A stretch of 53,774 bases of DNA from Bacteroidaceae bacterium (GTDB lineage Bacteria; Bacteroidota; Bacteroidia; Bacteroidales; Bacteroidaceae), in assembly GCA_017451645.1 (NCBI GenBank), contig JAFTNZ010000004.1, positions 1-53,774 on the forward strand, written 5' to 3'. The translations under genes were made by a program, and so were the position numbers. Below the pieces are notes generated by a model that saw only the letters and a program-made list of their open reading frames with translations, was not told the origin of the DNA and did no database searches. Shown piece after piece: positions 1 to 7,584 of this stretch (position 1 is its first letter; each line of letters starts with the position of its first letter).

Positions 1-164
1 CTTGTTCAAATGGGAAAAAGTAAACCAAATGTATGACTAAATAAAAAACAAGTCAACCATAATTAAAAATATTGTTTAACTGGGTCAACTTGCTATACAA
101 ATAAGACGAAAAGTAGTCAACTAAAATCGTTAACATACACCAGCAAGAAATAGGGCTAAAAAAT

Positions 165-242
165 GAACATATGTTCAGGTGTCAACGAACATATCTCCAA
201 GAGCCAACGAACATATGTTCAGGAGCTCACGAACATATGTTC
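165..242. repeat. Four tandem 22-bp iterons with GAACATATGTTC cores
   Basis: Cores start at 165, 187, 209 and 231, exactly 22 bp apart. Copies 1, 3 and 4 carry the perfect 12-bp palindrome GAACATATGTTC; copy 2 is GAACATATCTCC. The array ends about 50 bp upstream of the rubrerythrin -33 box. The even spacing of about two helical turns suggests a regulator bound cooperatively on one face of the DNA. The protein that binds is unknown. Confidence 0.8.
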
Positions 243-294
243 CCTAAAAGTCTTTACACTTTCGCCTCAATAACAAAAAACTTTTCTTTTTTTC

Positions 295-326
295 TTTGGG
301 CTTTTCGCATTTCTTCTCTATCTTTG
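295..326 (+). promoter_or_regulatory. Rubrerythrin promoter (Bacteroidales type)
   Basis: A TTTG -33 box at 295-298 and a TATCTTTG -7 box at 319-326 are separated by 20 bp, matching the Bacteroides primary-sigma consensus. The ATG at 361 follows a purine-rich GAGGAA stretch. Four palindromic iterons lie just upstream. Confidence 0.75.
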
Positions 327-360
327 CACATGTATATTAACTTTAGAACAGAGGAATATT

Positions 361-939
361 ATGAGTAAGAGTTTGAAAGGAACCAGAACTGAAAAGAATC
401 TGGGAATATCTTTTGCCGGTGAGTCACAGGCAAGGATGCGCTATACCTACTTCGCAAGTGTAGCTAAAAAAGAGGGTTACGAACAGATTGCAGCAATCTT
501 TACAGAGACTGCCGATCAGGAAAAAGAGCATGCCAAACGTATGTTCAAATGGTTGGAAGGTGGTATGGTAGAGATTACAGCCAGCTATCCTTCAGGAGTC
601 ATTGGCACAACATTGGAGAACTTGAAGGCTGCTGCTGCCGGTGAGAATGAAGAATGGACTACTGACTATCCGAAGTTTGCCGATATTGCTGATGAAGAGG
701 GATTCCCTGCCATCGCAAAGATGTATCGCGAGATTGCTATAGCAGAGAAGGGACACGAGGAACGTTACCTTGCATTGGCCAAGAATGTAGAAGAAGGAAA
801 GGTGTTTGTGAAAGATGAAGAAGTGACTTGGCAGTGTCGCAATTGTGGTTATATCCACACGGGAAAAGAGGCTCCCAAAGCATGTCCGGCATGTGCGCAT
901 GCACAAGCCTATTTTGAGGTAAAGAAGGAGAATTATTGA
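361..939 (+). CDS. rbr: Rubrerythrin
   Basis: A non-haem diiron peroxidase of 192 aa that reduces hydrogen peroxide in the cytoplasm of anaerobes. The N-terminal ferritin-like four-helix domain carries the expected Glu/His ligand motifs, including DQEKEHAKRM and EKGHEERY. A C-terminal rubredoxin-like domain has two Cys pairs, in WQCRNCGY and ACPACAH, that bind one iron. Length and domain order match the classical family. The gene stands alone, with its own promoter, four upstream palindromic iterons that probably mediate stress control, and a strong terminator right after the stop codon. The start at 361 follows a plausible GAGGAA ribosome site. An upstream in-frame extension is not credible because it would cross the promoter. 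Confidence 0.96.
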   Translation: MSKSLKGTRTEKNLGISFAGESQARMRYTYFASVAKKEGYEQIAAIFTETADQEKEHAKRMFKWLEGGMVEITASYPSGVIGTTLENLKAAAAGENEEWTTDYPKFADIADEEGFPAIAKMYREIAIAEKGHEERYLALAKNVEEGKVFVKDEEVTWQCRNCGYIHTGKEAPKACPACAHAQAYFEVKKENY

Positions 940-956
940 TATTATCAGATTATCAG

Positions 957-991
957 ACGAGGAGGTTGCACTTTGTACACAACCTCCTCGT
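957..991. terminator. Bidirectional terminator between rbr and dnaX
   Basis: A perfect 12-bp stem (957-968 with 980-991, ACGAGGAGGTTG) around an 11-nt loop lies between two convergent stop codons. A T-rich stretch follows on the plus strand. Confidence 0.8.
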
Positions 992-999
992 TTGTCTGT

Positions 1000-2820
1000 T
1001 TATCCCAATTCCAGATTGAACGTTTCTTTCAGCTTCTGTAATACCGGATTCTTCTCCGTCATCAGTTGGAATTGTTCGACTCGTCCATAAGCCCGTTTGA
1101 TTTCTGTCTCTTCGATTTTTATCAGCATATCTACTCTTCTGTTATGCAGACTTTTCTGCATGTGGCTGAGTATATGCTGTTTCAGTTTGAGCAATTCCTT
1201 TTCCACCAGTTCGTTATTCACTGTCACTTCAAAGGTGTACTCATCCAGTAGTTTCAGCGTCATGTCCTTCATTCGTCCGGCAGTAGCACTGTCTTCTATG
1301 GGCAATTGGTTGGCATAGTCCATCCAGCAGTGTTGTACATCCTCTTCATTGAAAGGCCGGTCGGCCTCCATTGTTGTCTGTTGGGCAGGCGACGACACAG
1401 TTGTAGCAGATGCAGGATTAGCAGAAGGGTGGGGGGCTTCATCCGGTTTCGGTTGTTGTATATTCCTTATAGACACAGACAGAGAACCCGGCTTGATGGT
1501 CGGCAATTTCCTTTCCGTCTGTTTCTGTGCAGAGAGCAATGCAGCTGTAGTCTGTACAGGTGTTGCTTGTGGATTCTGTTCGTGGTGGGGTGTGGTAGCA
1601 GACGCATCAGCCTGAGGCTTTGGCGTCACAGTCGTCTGTACGTTGTTGCTTGATGTACCGACGGCCTGCTTGCTGAATAGTGGTTTTAAAATCTTCTTAG
1701 GGCTACGCCCCCCCACGGGGTCTGTATCTTCAGTCAATTGTGAAACCTGTATGAGGGTAATCTCTACCAGCAACCGTTTGTTTTTGCTTGTCCGATAGTT
1801 GAGGTCGCAGTCGTTACACACCTTGATGGCTCTGTACAGAAGTTTCGGGTTACACTTATGAGCCTGCTCCCGGTATCTGTTTTTCACACTGTCGCTCACT
1901 TCCAAGAGTGGGAGAGTGGATTCGTCCTGGCTTACCAGCAAGTCACGCAAGTGCGATGCCAGCCCGGTGATGAAGTGATGTCCGTCAAAACCTTTGTTCA
2001 GAATTTCGTTCAGCAGCAGCAGGGAGTCTGTCACTTTATGCTCCAGCAGGCAGTCGGTTATGCGGAAGTAGTATTCATAATCCAGCACGTTCAGGTTTTC
2101 TATCACCCGTTGGTAGGTTACGTTCCCTCCCGTGAAGCTGACCACCTGGTCAAAGATGCTCAGTGCATCGCGCATACCTCCGTCGGCCTTCTGTGCTATC
2201 ACATTCAGTGCTTCTGTTTCAGCCTTTATTCCCTCTTTCTCTGCCACATATTTCAAGTGTTCTACCGTGTCGTTCACTCCCATACGGTTGAAGTCATAGA
2301 TTTGACATCGCGAGAGGATGGTGGGCAGAATCTTATGCTTTTCAGTTGTGGCAAGGATGAAGATGGCATGATGCGGAGGCTCTTCCAATGTTTTCAGGAA
2401 GGCATTGAATGCTGCAGTAGAGAGCATGTGCACCTCATCGATGATGAACACCTTGTATTGCCCTATTTGTGGTGGGATGCGCACTTGTTCAATCAGCGAC
2501 CGTATGTCTTCCACTGAGTTGTTGGATGCAGCATCCAGTTCGTGGATGTTGTAGGAGCGCTGTTCGTTGAATGCCTGACACGACTCACATTCGTTGCATG
2601 CCTCACCATGCTGTGTGGGGTGCAGGCAATTGATAGTTTTGGCAAAGATTCGTGCACAGGTTGTTTTACCCACTCCCCGTGGTCCGCAGAAGAGATAGGC
2701 ATGTGCCAATTTGCCTGAAGCTATGGCATTCTGCAGGGTAGTGGTCAGTGCCCGCTGTCCTACCACGCTGTCGAAAGTGGCAGGCCGGTACTTCCGTGCC
2801 GATACGATATAATCTTCCAT
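1000..2820 (-). CDS. dnaX: DNA polymerase III subunit gamma/tau
   Basis: The ATPase motor of the clamp loader that places the sliding clamp at primed DNA during replication. The 606-aa product has a Walker A motif (GPRGVGKT, residues 46-53), a zinc site (Cys 65, 75, 78 and 81) and a Walker B motif (FIIDEVH, about 125-131). The AAA+ and collar domains end near residue 365. A Pro/Thr/Gln-rich linker and a tau C-terminal region follow. At codons 369-371 there is a run of seven G that forms a G_GGG_GGG heptamer in frame. A -1 slip there reads GCG and then TAG, giving a protein of about 372 aa, the size expected for gamma (see findings). The gene is monocistronic or first in its unit and converges with rbr. 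Confidence 0.97.
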   Translation of the reverse strand: MEDYIVSARKYRPATFDSVVGQRALTTTLQNAIASGKLAHAYLFCGPRGVGKTTCARIFAKTINCLHPTQHGEACNECESCQAFNEQRSYNIHELDAASNNSVEDIRSLIEQVRIPPQIGQYKVFIIDEVHMLSTAAFNAFLKTLEEPPHHAIFILATTEKHKILPTILSRCQIYDFNRMGVNDTVEHLKYVAEKEGIKAETEALNVIAQKADGGMRDALSIFDQVVSFTGGNVTYQRVIENLNVLDYEYYFRITDCLLEHKVTDSLLLLNEILNKGFDGHHFITGLASHLRDLLVSQDESTLPLLEVSDSVKNRYREQAHKCNPKLLYRAIKVCNDCDLNYRTSKNKRLLVEITLIQVSQLTEDTDPVGGRSPKKILKPLFSKQAVGTSSNNVQTTVTPKPQADASATTPHHEQNPQATPVQTTAALLSAQKQTERKLPTIKPGSLSVSIRNIQQPKPDEAPHPSANPASATTVSSPAQQTTMEADRPFNEEDVQHCWMDYANQLPIEDSATAGRMKDMTLKLLDEYTFEVTVNNELVEKELLKLKQHILSHMQKSLHNRRVDMLIKIEETEIKRAYGRVEQFQLMTEKNPVLQKLKETFNLELG

Positions 2821-2904
2821 GATAATTGTTTTGCTATATATTTGCGGTGCGAATATACGGAAAAACGTTGGAATAGGCGAAGAAAACGGAAGTTTTTTTA
2901 GACC

Positions 2905-3342
2905 TCACGATAACTTGCCCAATATCTTCATCGTCTGCAAATTCTTCTTCCCGTGATAATATTTCTCCAACACTTGCATGAACAACTCGTCTTCGGCCAC
3001 TTCGTCGAACAGCGTCATACACGCGCACACCTTCATGGCATCCAAATGTCCGAACACATCTTCGGCGCTCTTTCCTTGCAACTCCAGGAATGCCGTGGTT
3101 ATCTCTCTCAATCGTTTCCCAAGAATCGGGTGTTTCAGATAGGCCCGTGCCTCTTCCAATCCTTCCATGCCATAGTATTGCGAATTGTAACTCCTGCCAA
3201 TGCCCTTCATTTGTGGGAAGATGTACCATATCCAGTGGCTTATCTTCTGTCCGTTTCTCACTTCGGCCAATGCCCGTTCGTAAACCGATGCGGACGCCTG
3301 TGCATCCACAAACCGCTCCAATGATTTTGCTTTGTATTCCAT
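2905..3342 (-). CDS. DUF1810 family protein
   Basis: A small soluble protein of 145 aa. The sequence runs from MEYKAKSLERFVDAQ through the conserved SHWIWYIFPQMKG segment and a central YLKHPILGKRL region, as in DUF1810. The biochemical role of the family is not established. The open frame continues upstream to 3492, but I chose the ATG at 3342: AAAGGA lies just before it, the family begins there, and the extra 50 residues are low-complexity and Lys-rich. It may head a short leftward run of unrelated small genes, or simply precede the membrane-protein genes at 3493-4168. Confidence 0.85.
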   Translation of the reverse strand: MEYKAKSLERFVDAQASASVYERALAEVRNGQKISHWIWYIFPQMKGIGRSYNSQYYGMEGLEEARAYLKHPILGKRLREITTAFLELQGKSAEDVFGHLDAMKVCACMTLFDEVAEDELFMQVLEKYYHGKKNLQTMKILGKLS

Positions 3343-3492
3343 TGTATTTCCTTTATTTTTTTTCTTCCTTACCTGAGAAAACTTTTTCTCCAACGAGGAA
3401 AAAATATTTTTCAGATTAATCATATGTTGTTTTATATCACTATTGTCCATTTTTTTAGTGTTCACTAGTGAATTACTAATTGAAATTATCAA

Positions 3493-3762
3493 TCACTTGC
3501 GTGGCAATAGACCTTTATTTGAAGGTGATAACTTTGGCTTCTTTTTTTGAAAAGCCCCATCAAAGTTTCTATATTTGTTTTGAAAACCATATACAAATGC
3601 TATTCCTAAGAAGATGATGAATCCCCAGAATGCCACCAATACCAATATTCCCAAGATACATCCCCAAATGCCTAAAAAGTGATATAAACCATAAACAAAG
3701 AGTATGTTTAAGAATATATGTGCAATGCACAAACAAATGTCATTAAATTGTTCGTATGTCAT
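3493..3762 (-). CDS. Small membrane protein of unknown function
   Basis: An 89-aa protein that I do not recognise. Two hydrophobic stretches (about residues 10-32 and 35-60) predict two membrane helices, followed by a Lys-rich cytoplasmic tail ending KKPKLSPSNKGLLPRK. The stop codon lies one base from the start of the longer DUF1810 frame, and it sits 34 bp downstream of another small membrane protein. The pair may be an operon. There is no enzymatic motif. Confidence 0.6.
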   Translation of the reverse strand: MTYEQFNDICLCIAHIFLNILFVYGLYHFLGIWGCILGILVLVAFWGFIIFLGIAFVYGFQNKYRNFDGAFQKKKPKLSPSNKGLLPRK

Positions 3763-3796
3763 ATAATTAAAAATTTCTCAGATTTATAATTTTGTG

Positions 3797-4168
3797 TTAT
3801 TTCATTATCAACATGAATACCAACCCTGCATACACCAGCACAGGAATCACCACACAGATGATGACAGAGTTCAGCACATAGTTCCCTCCCCAACGGTTGA
3901 AGTAGTTGAGTAATTTGACCGAACGTTCGAATGCCCAATCGCACCATATTCCAAACACATGCCATGTACCGAGTTTTATGCCGAGCCATATACAGAGTAA
4001 GGCTATCGTAGTGATAGGACGACCGATGTAAATGTCCAGCATCACCGTCCACGTTAGCGGAATTAGCAGGTAATAAGCGAGGATGTTCACTTGGTTGTAA
4101 GTCAAGCCAAACATCTTGGCTATCGCATACAGAGCCGATGCGACAAAGCGGAAGGTCTGTGTAATCAT
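3797..4168 (-). CDS. Multi-pass membrane protein of unknown function
   Basis: A 123-aa protein with three or four predicted membrane helices (about residues 25-47, 50-72 and 95-122) and short charged loops (RWGGN, DWAFERS). I do not recognise the family. Hydrophobicity periodicity and the lack of a longer frame on the other strand support it as real. It lies downstream of the TPR-like gene and just upstream of another small membrane gene, so the three could be one leftward unit. No catalytic residues are evident. Confidence 0.6.
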   Translation of the reverse strand: MITQTFRFVASALYAIAKMFGLTYNQVNILAYYLLIPLTWTVMLDIYIGRPITTIALLCIWLGIKLGTWHVFGIWCDWAFERSVKLLNYFNRWGGNYVLNSVIICVVIPVLVYAGLVFMLIMK

Positions 4169-4234
4169 TTGTTGTTTTGTTTATAGATGCCTGCAAAGTG
4201 ATATGTTTCCATAATTACAGCAATTGCTTTTTAG

Positions 4235-5965
4235 TCATTCTTTTTCTTCCTTTTGTTTGAGCACCTTTTCTCGTTCTTCCTTAATTCTCCTCTCCTTGAT
4301 GTATTCCAGTTCACCTTTGGCAAACTCTACGTCCTGTTCATCGGCAATCATTTCGTTCAGCATCCGTTCAGCATCGTCCAGTTCGCCACGATCAATCAGC
4401 ACATAGGTATAGCGGCGGCGCAGGAAGTTGTAGAAAGGCATCAGGCGTTCGGCTTCTTCCTCACTCGTTCTCATCTGCTTCATCACCGCTTCGGCTCGTG
4501 AGTAAATATATCCCTTTGCACCCACGTCCTTCATGTTGCATAGGCAATTGGTGAACTCTTGAGTGCCGTCAATCCGGGTCCTTTGTGCTATGTAAAGGTA
4601 GAAGAAAGCACGGTCGTACATTCCCAAGTCGTTGTAGATGAATCCGATGTAGAAGCAGATTTCGCAATAGAGATTCTCAGTATCTGTAGTCCAATTATTG
4701 GGATTGTTCTTGAGATAGGAAAATACCCTGTTGAAGTGGTACAATGCCTGGAAATAGCATCGGTTGTTATAGTACTTCTTTCCCCAATAGAGGTCTGTTT
4801 GTATGGTCAGGTTGTTGTGTGCAATCAGCAACCGTTGCTCATTTGTCAACTCCTCCGTGTGTCCGCTATTGAATTTGTCCATGGCATCGTCCACCATGTA
4901 TTTGACTTCCCAATAATCCTTCTCGGCATCTGTCAGGCGCACTTCCAGCATGGTGCGGCTACTGAAGGGGATGCGGTTGTCCATATGTACGTCCAATTCG
5001 CTACCTGAGCGGACGATGTTCATTACAAAGAAGAGGGTGTTCTCTGTTGACATCCTTGCTTTTGTCAGATTCACGAACAACTCCTGATATTCAAATCCGA
5101 AAGTCAGGTTCAGGCTCTCTATCTTCGTCGCATCCGGTCGTTGGCGGATATATTCGCGTATGTTGAAAGCCTCGATGGCACTGATGTCCGTCATTGTCTC
5201 CACCTCTTGGCCGTTTACTATCCGTAGGCTTTGCAAGCATCCGAAGTCTGCATTGTCGAATAGTCTTACCAGGGCATTTATTGATAGGGTAGAAGCATCA
5301 GGCTTTTCCTCACCCATCTCTTCCCACCTCTCCGTTGTCTTCATCCATTGTATGCGGGCAATGCGGTTTTGGAAAGCCTTGTCAGTCAATAGAGGTAGGT
5401 CTATATCATAATGCTCTTTTATCAGCTTGTCCATTTCGGCACAGAAGTCGCGGGCAATGTAAAAGGCATGCTCCATCAGTCGTCTCAGATTCTGCACGTG
5501 GTTTTCCATCCTTTCGTTCAGCGCAAATCCGTAGGAAAGGTTTGCATATACCGGACTTTCTTCTTTTTCGCCATTGTTCAAATTGATGTTGCATCCCCAT
5601 CCGCTGTATCTCAGGTTCATGGTATTGGCCGCGAGGAAAGCCTTGTTCATGTGCTCTATCTGGCAAGCGTAGAATGATAAGTAATGGAGGCTTGCCCAAG
5701 TGTCATCTTTTTTTAATACGAAGTGGAAGTTTCCTCCTTGAAAAACCACCCAATAGCCGGTTGTAACGTTGTCGTTCATCACCTGTTTCTCCTTCACCTC
5801 CACACCCAGTGCCTTGAACAACTCTTCGGGGTCAGTCTTTATGTAGTCATACAGGTTTTCCTCGTCGGCTTTTCCGGTTGTCTCTTTTGTTTCTTTAGCC
5901 TTTCTTGCGTTTGCATAGATGGCCGTAAAGATTACGGCGATAACGATTACAATTGCTACTTCCAT
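4235..5965 (-). CDS. Membrane-anchored TPR-like protein
   Basis: A 576-aa protein of unknown function. An N-terminal membrane helix (residues 3-20, VAIVIVIAVIFTAIYA) is followed by a Lys/Glu linker, so most of the protein is soluble and tethered to the inner membrane. The middle (about 45-350) is mixed alpha/beta. The region from about 390 to 570 looks like tetratricopeptide repeats: alternating Tyr/Phe/Ala-rich helices such as YFQALYHFNRVFSYL, YDRAFFYLYIAQ and LDDAERMLNEMI. A highly charged coiled tail (KERRIKEEREKVLKQKEEKE) ends it. I infer a scaffold role only from the repeats. No enzyme signature is visible. Confidence 0.7.
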   Translation of the reverse strand: MEVAIVIVIAVIFTAIYANARKAKETKETTGKADEENLYDYIKTDPEELFKALGVEVKEKQVMNDNVTTGYWVVFQGGNFHFVLKKDDTWASLHYLSFYACQIEHMNKAFLAANTMNLRYSGWGCNINLNNGEKEESPVYANLSYGFALNERMENHVQNLRRLMEHAFYIARDFCAEMDKLIKEHYDIDLPLLTDKAFQNRIARIQWMKTTERWEEMGEEKPDASTLSINALVRLFDNADFGCLQSLRIVNGQEVETMTDISAIEAFNIREYIRQRPDATKIESLNLTFGFEYQELFVNLTKARMSTENTLFFVMNIVRSGSELDVHMDNRIPFSSRTMLEVRLTDAEKDYWEVKYMVDDAMDKFNSGHTEELTNEQRLLIAHNNLTIQTDLYWGKKYYNNRCYFQALYHFNRVFSYLKNNPNNWTTDTENLYCEICFYIGFIYNDLGMYDRAFFYLYIAQRTRIDGTQEFTNCLCNMKDVGAKGYIYSRAEAVMKQMRTSEEEAERLMPFYNFLRRRYTYVLIDRGELDDAERMLNEMIADEQDVEFAKGELEYIKERRIKEEREKVLKQKEEKE

Positions 5966-6227
5966 ATATACTTTCTTCTATTGGGTGATTTTTTTTAATT
6001 GAAAATCAAACAAAGTTCATACCATGCTTTTTTTGTAAGCCAAATTGTCTGTATTTGTTTTATTTACAAGACATTATGGCACTCTTTTGGAGGGGAATGG
6101 ATGACAGGGTGTCATAGTTTCCCTCTAACCATTGGTCTGGCATCGGAAGAGGGGGAAGATGATTCCCCTATCTTCCTTGCCGTTAATGTTTTCAAACTTG
6201 ATGTTGTTGATCCTTATTTTTATGGCC

Positions 6228-6920
6228 TCAAAACTCTATTCTGAATCCTTTCCTTTTCAGTTCTTCGTATTTGTCCGCATTGAACTTGTATAGCTTGGCT
6301 TCACGTTTTGAGGTAGGCCAGATTGTTTCATCCAATTCTGTAAGTATTTCCAGGTGCAACATCTTTTTTGCAAAGTTCCTTCGGTCAAAGTTTATTCCCA
6401 AAATGGCTTCATATAGCGATTGCAATTCCTTAATGGTGAACTTCTCAGGTAGCAGTTCAAATCCGATGGGTTGGAAGTGTATCTGTTCACGCAATCTTTG
6501 TGTAGCCATTCTGAGGATATAGTCATGGTCAAATGCCAAAGGCGGAATTTCATCCAATGGGAACCAACGGGCAGAAGCCGCATCATCACCACCTTTCACT
6601 TCCTGTATCTTTACCAAGGCATAATAAGCTATGGTGATGACCCTTTCACGAGGGTCACGGTTGGGAGCACTGAATGTGTGCAATTGCTGGATGTAGGCAT
6701 TTTCAAGTCCTGTTTCTTCTCTCAGTTCTCGCTTTGCCCCCTCTTCAGCAGTTTCATCCATTTTCAAGAATCCGCCGGGAAATGCCCAGCGACCTTTGAA
6801 TGGCTCAATACCTCTTTCAATAAGTAGTACCTGCAATCTTTCACCATTAAAGCCGAATATTACACAATCTGTGGTCACGGCAGGGTGGGGGTACTTGTAG
6901 CAATAGTTGTTTTCTTCCAT
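6228..6920 (-). CDS. Nudix-domain transcriptional regulator (NrtR/AraR type)
   Basis: A protein of about 230 aa. The N-terminal Nudix domain contains a complete Nudix box (GGFLKMDETAEEGAKRELREETGL, split here as GGFLKMDETAEEG and REETGL). The C-terminal region of about 80 aa (LYEAILGINFDRRNFAKKMLHLEIL...) resembles the winged helix of the NrtR family. In that family, ADP-ribose or sugar-derived ligands control DNA binding by the regulator of NAD or pentose genes. The open frame reaches a TTG at 6953, but the ATG at 6920 is the better start because the TTG lies in the -7 box. Two 6-3-6 palindromes flank and overlap this gene's promoter, which points to autoregulation. No obvious target operon is adjacent. 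A plain ADP-ribose or nucleotide pyrophosphatase is the alternative. Confidence 0.85.
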   Translation of the reverse strand: MEENNYCYKYPHPAVTTDCVIFGFNGERLQVLLIERGIEPFKGRWAFPGGFLKMDETAEEGAKRELREETGLENAYIQQLHTFSAPNRDPRERVITIAYYALVKIQEVKGGDDAASARWFPLDEIPPLAFDHDYILRMATQRLREQIHFQPIGFELLPEKFTIKELQSLYEAILGINFDRRNFAKKMLHLEILTELDETIWPTSKREAKLYKFNADKYEELKRKGFRIEF

Positions 6921-6933
6921 TATCAAATCACTT

Positions 6934-7004
6934 GTGTAACATTTACACTGCAAAAGTAAAAACTATAATTTAAACTTGCAAATAAAAAGGTGTAAATTTT
7001 ACGC
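6934..7004 (-). promoter_or_regulatory. Nudix regulator promoter with two palindromic operators
   Basis: On the minus strand the -33 box TTTG (6979-6982) and the -7 box TACTTTTG (6951-6958) are 20 bp apart. A perfect palindrome GTGTAA-N3-TTACAC (6934-6948) sits at the likely transcription start. A second copy with one mismatch, GTGTAA-N3-TTACGC (6990-7004), sits just upstream of the -33 box. This is the layout of a self-repressed promoter. Confidence 0.75.
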
Positions 7005-7168
7005 GAGATTCTTGTTTTTGTCATTTTGAGTATGTCCTATTCAAAATATATAGGGCAATGCAGATTGTTTTTGTTAATCTTATAAATAAGTATTCGTTCG
7101 GGATGTTTACCCAACAAGAATAGGATTACAGGACAAAGCCCGTTTTATTATATCCCTATTACTCAATT
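7005..7168 (-). pseudogene. Possible 5' remnant of a lost AAA/DUF4143 gene
   Basis: Read on the minus strand, bases about 7120-7160 resemble the start of the ATPase gene at 18670-20010. CCGTTTTAT(T/C)ATATC is shared, with the intact gene's ATG-ATA-AAA-CGG replaced by ATA-ATA-AAA-CGG. The frame then closes after about 13 codons and nothing ATPase-like follows. I see no other gene in 7005-7388. Support is the positional match with the relic iterons plus short identity, so confidence is limited. Confidence 0.4.
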
Positions 7169-7282
7169 GTTGTAAAATGACTGTGTAAATATACTACTTT
7201 TGTCATAAAGTGACGGTGTAGATTGTAGAAAATGTCATAAAAGAACGGTATATTTCTGCTGATTTTGTCACAAAGTGACGGT
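7168..7282. repeat. Relic iteron array matching the ATPase promoter
   Basis: Three copies close to TGTCATAAAGTGACGGT start at 7201, 7233 and 7266. A decayed fourth copy lies near 7168. Spacing is 32-33 bp. The same motif with 33-bp spacing precedes the AAA/DUF4143 gene at 18670-20010. The 40 bp on the left side of this array also resemble that gene's 5' end. No intact ATPase gene is present here. Confidence 0.75.
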
Positions 7283-7388
7283 TAACGAAGCGGTAAATGG
7301 GGAATATTGACCACTCGTAGCTCATCACTCGTCACTATCTCCCCTTTCCGAATATCGTTTTTATGATTGCATTGTCGATTTATTCAAG

Positions 7389-7584
7389 TTAAGGGAGGTT
7401 CTATAAATTAGTTCCTTTGTTTGTTCTGGTTGGTTTTCTGCTTGGATGCTTTGCTTGTCTTTTTGGTTCTTTTTATCCTTATCTTCTTGATACGTAGCTT
7501 GCTACGCATCTTCACAGATAAGGATAAAAATCCTCAAAAATCCAAAGCAAATCCTCTCAAACTAATTTATAGAACCTCCCTTAA
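7389..7584. mobile_element. 196-bp palindromic MITE-like element
   Basis: Perfect 25-bp terminal inverted repeats (7389-7413 and 7560-7584, outer end TTAAGGGAGGTTCTATAA) bound the element. Inside are a second perfect 15-bp inverted pair (7470-7484 and 7516-7530, TTTTTATCCTTATCT) and a central near-palindrome GATACGTAGC-TT-GCTACGCATC (7489-7510). The arms between are also partly complementary, so the whole unit could fold into one long hairpin. It has no coding capacity. The right terminus contains the Fic stop codon. It could be a non-autonomous element or an unusually long terminator; no target duplication is clear. Confidence 0.6.

Noticed and set aside
2834-3229. Leftward frame overlapping DUF1810
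   Set aside because: Different frame within a well-supported gene, with no family resemblance.
5999-6244. An 81-codon frame between the TPR-like and Nudix genes
   Set aside because: No start signal, no domain and overlap with the Nudix stop; I see no gene in 5966-6227.
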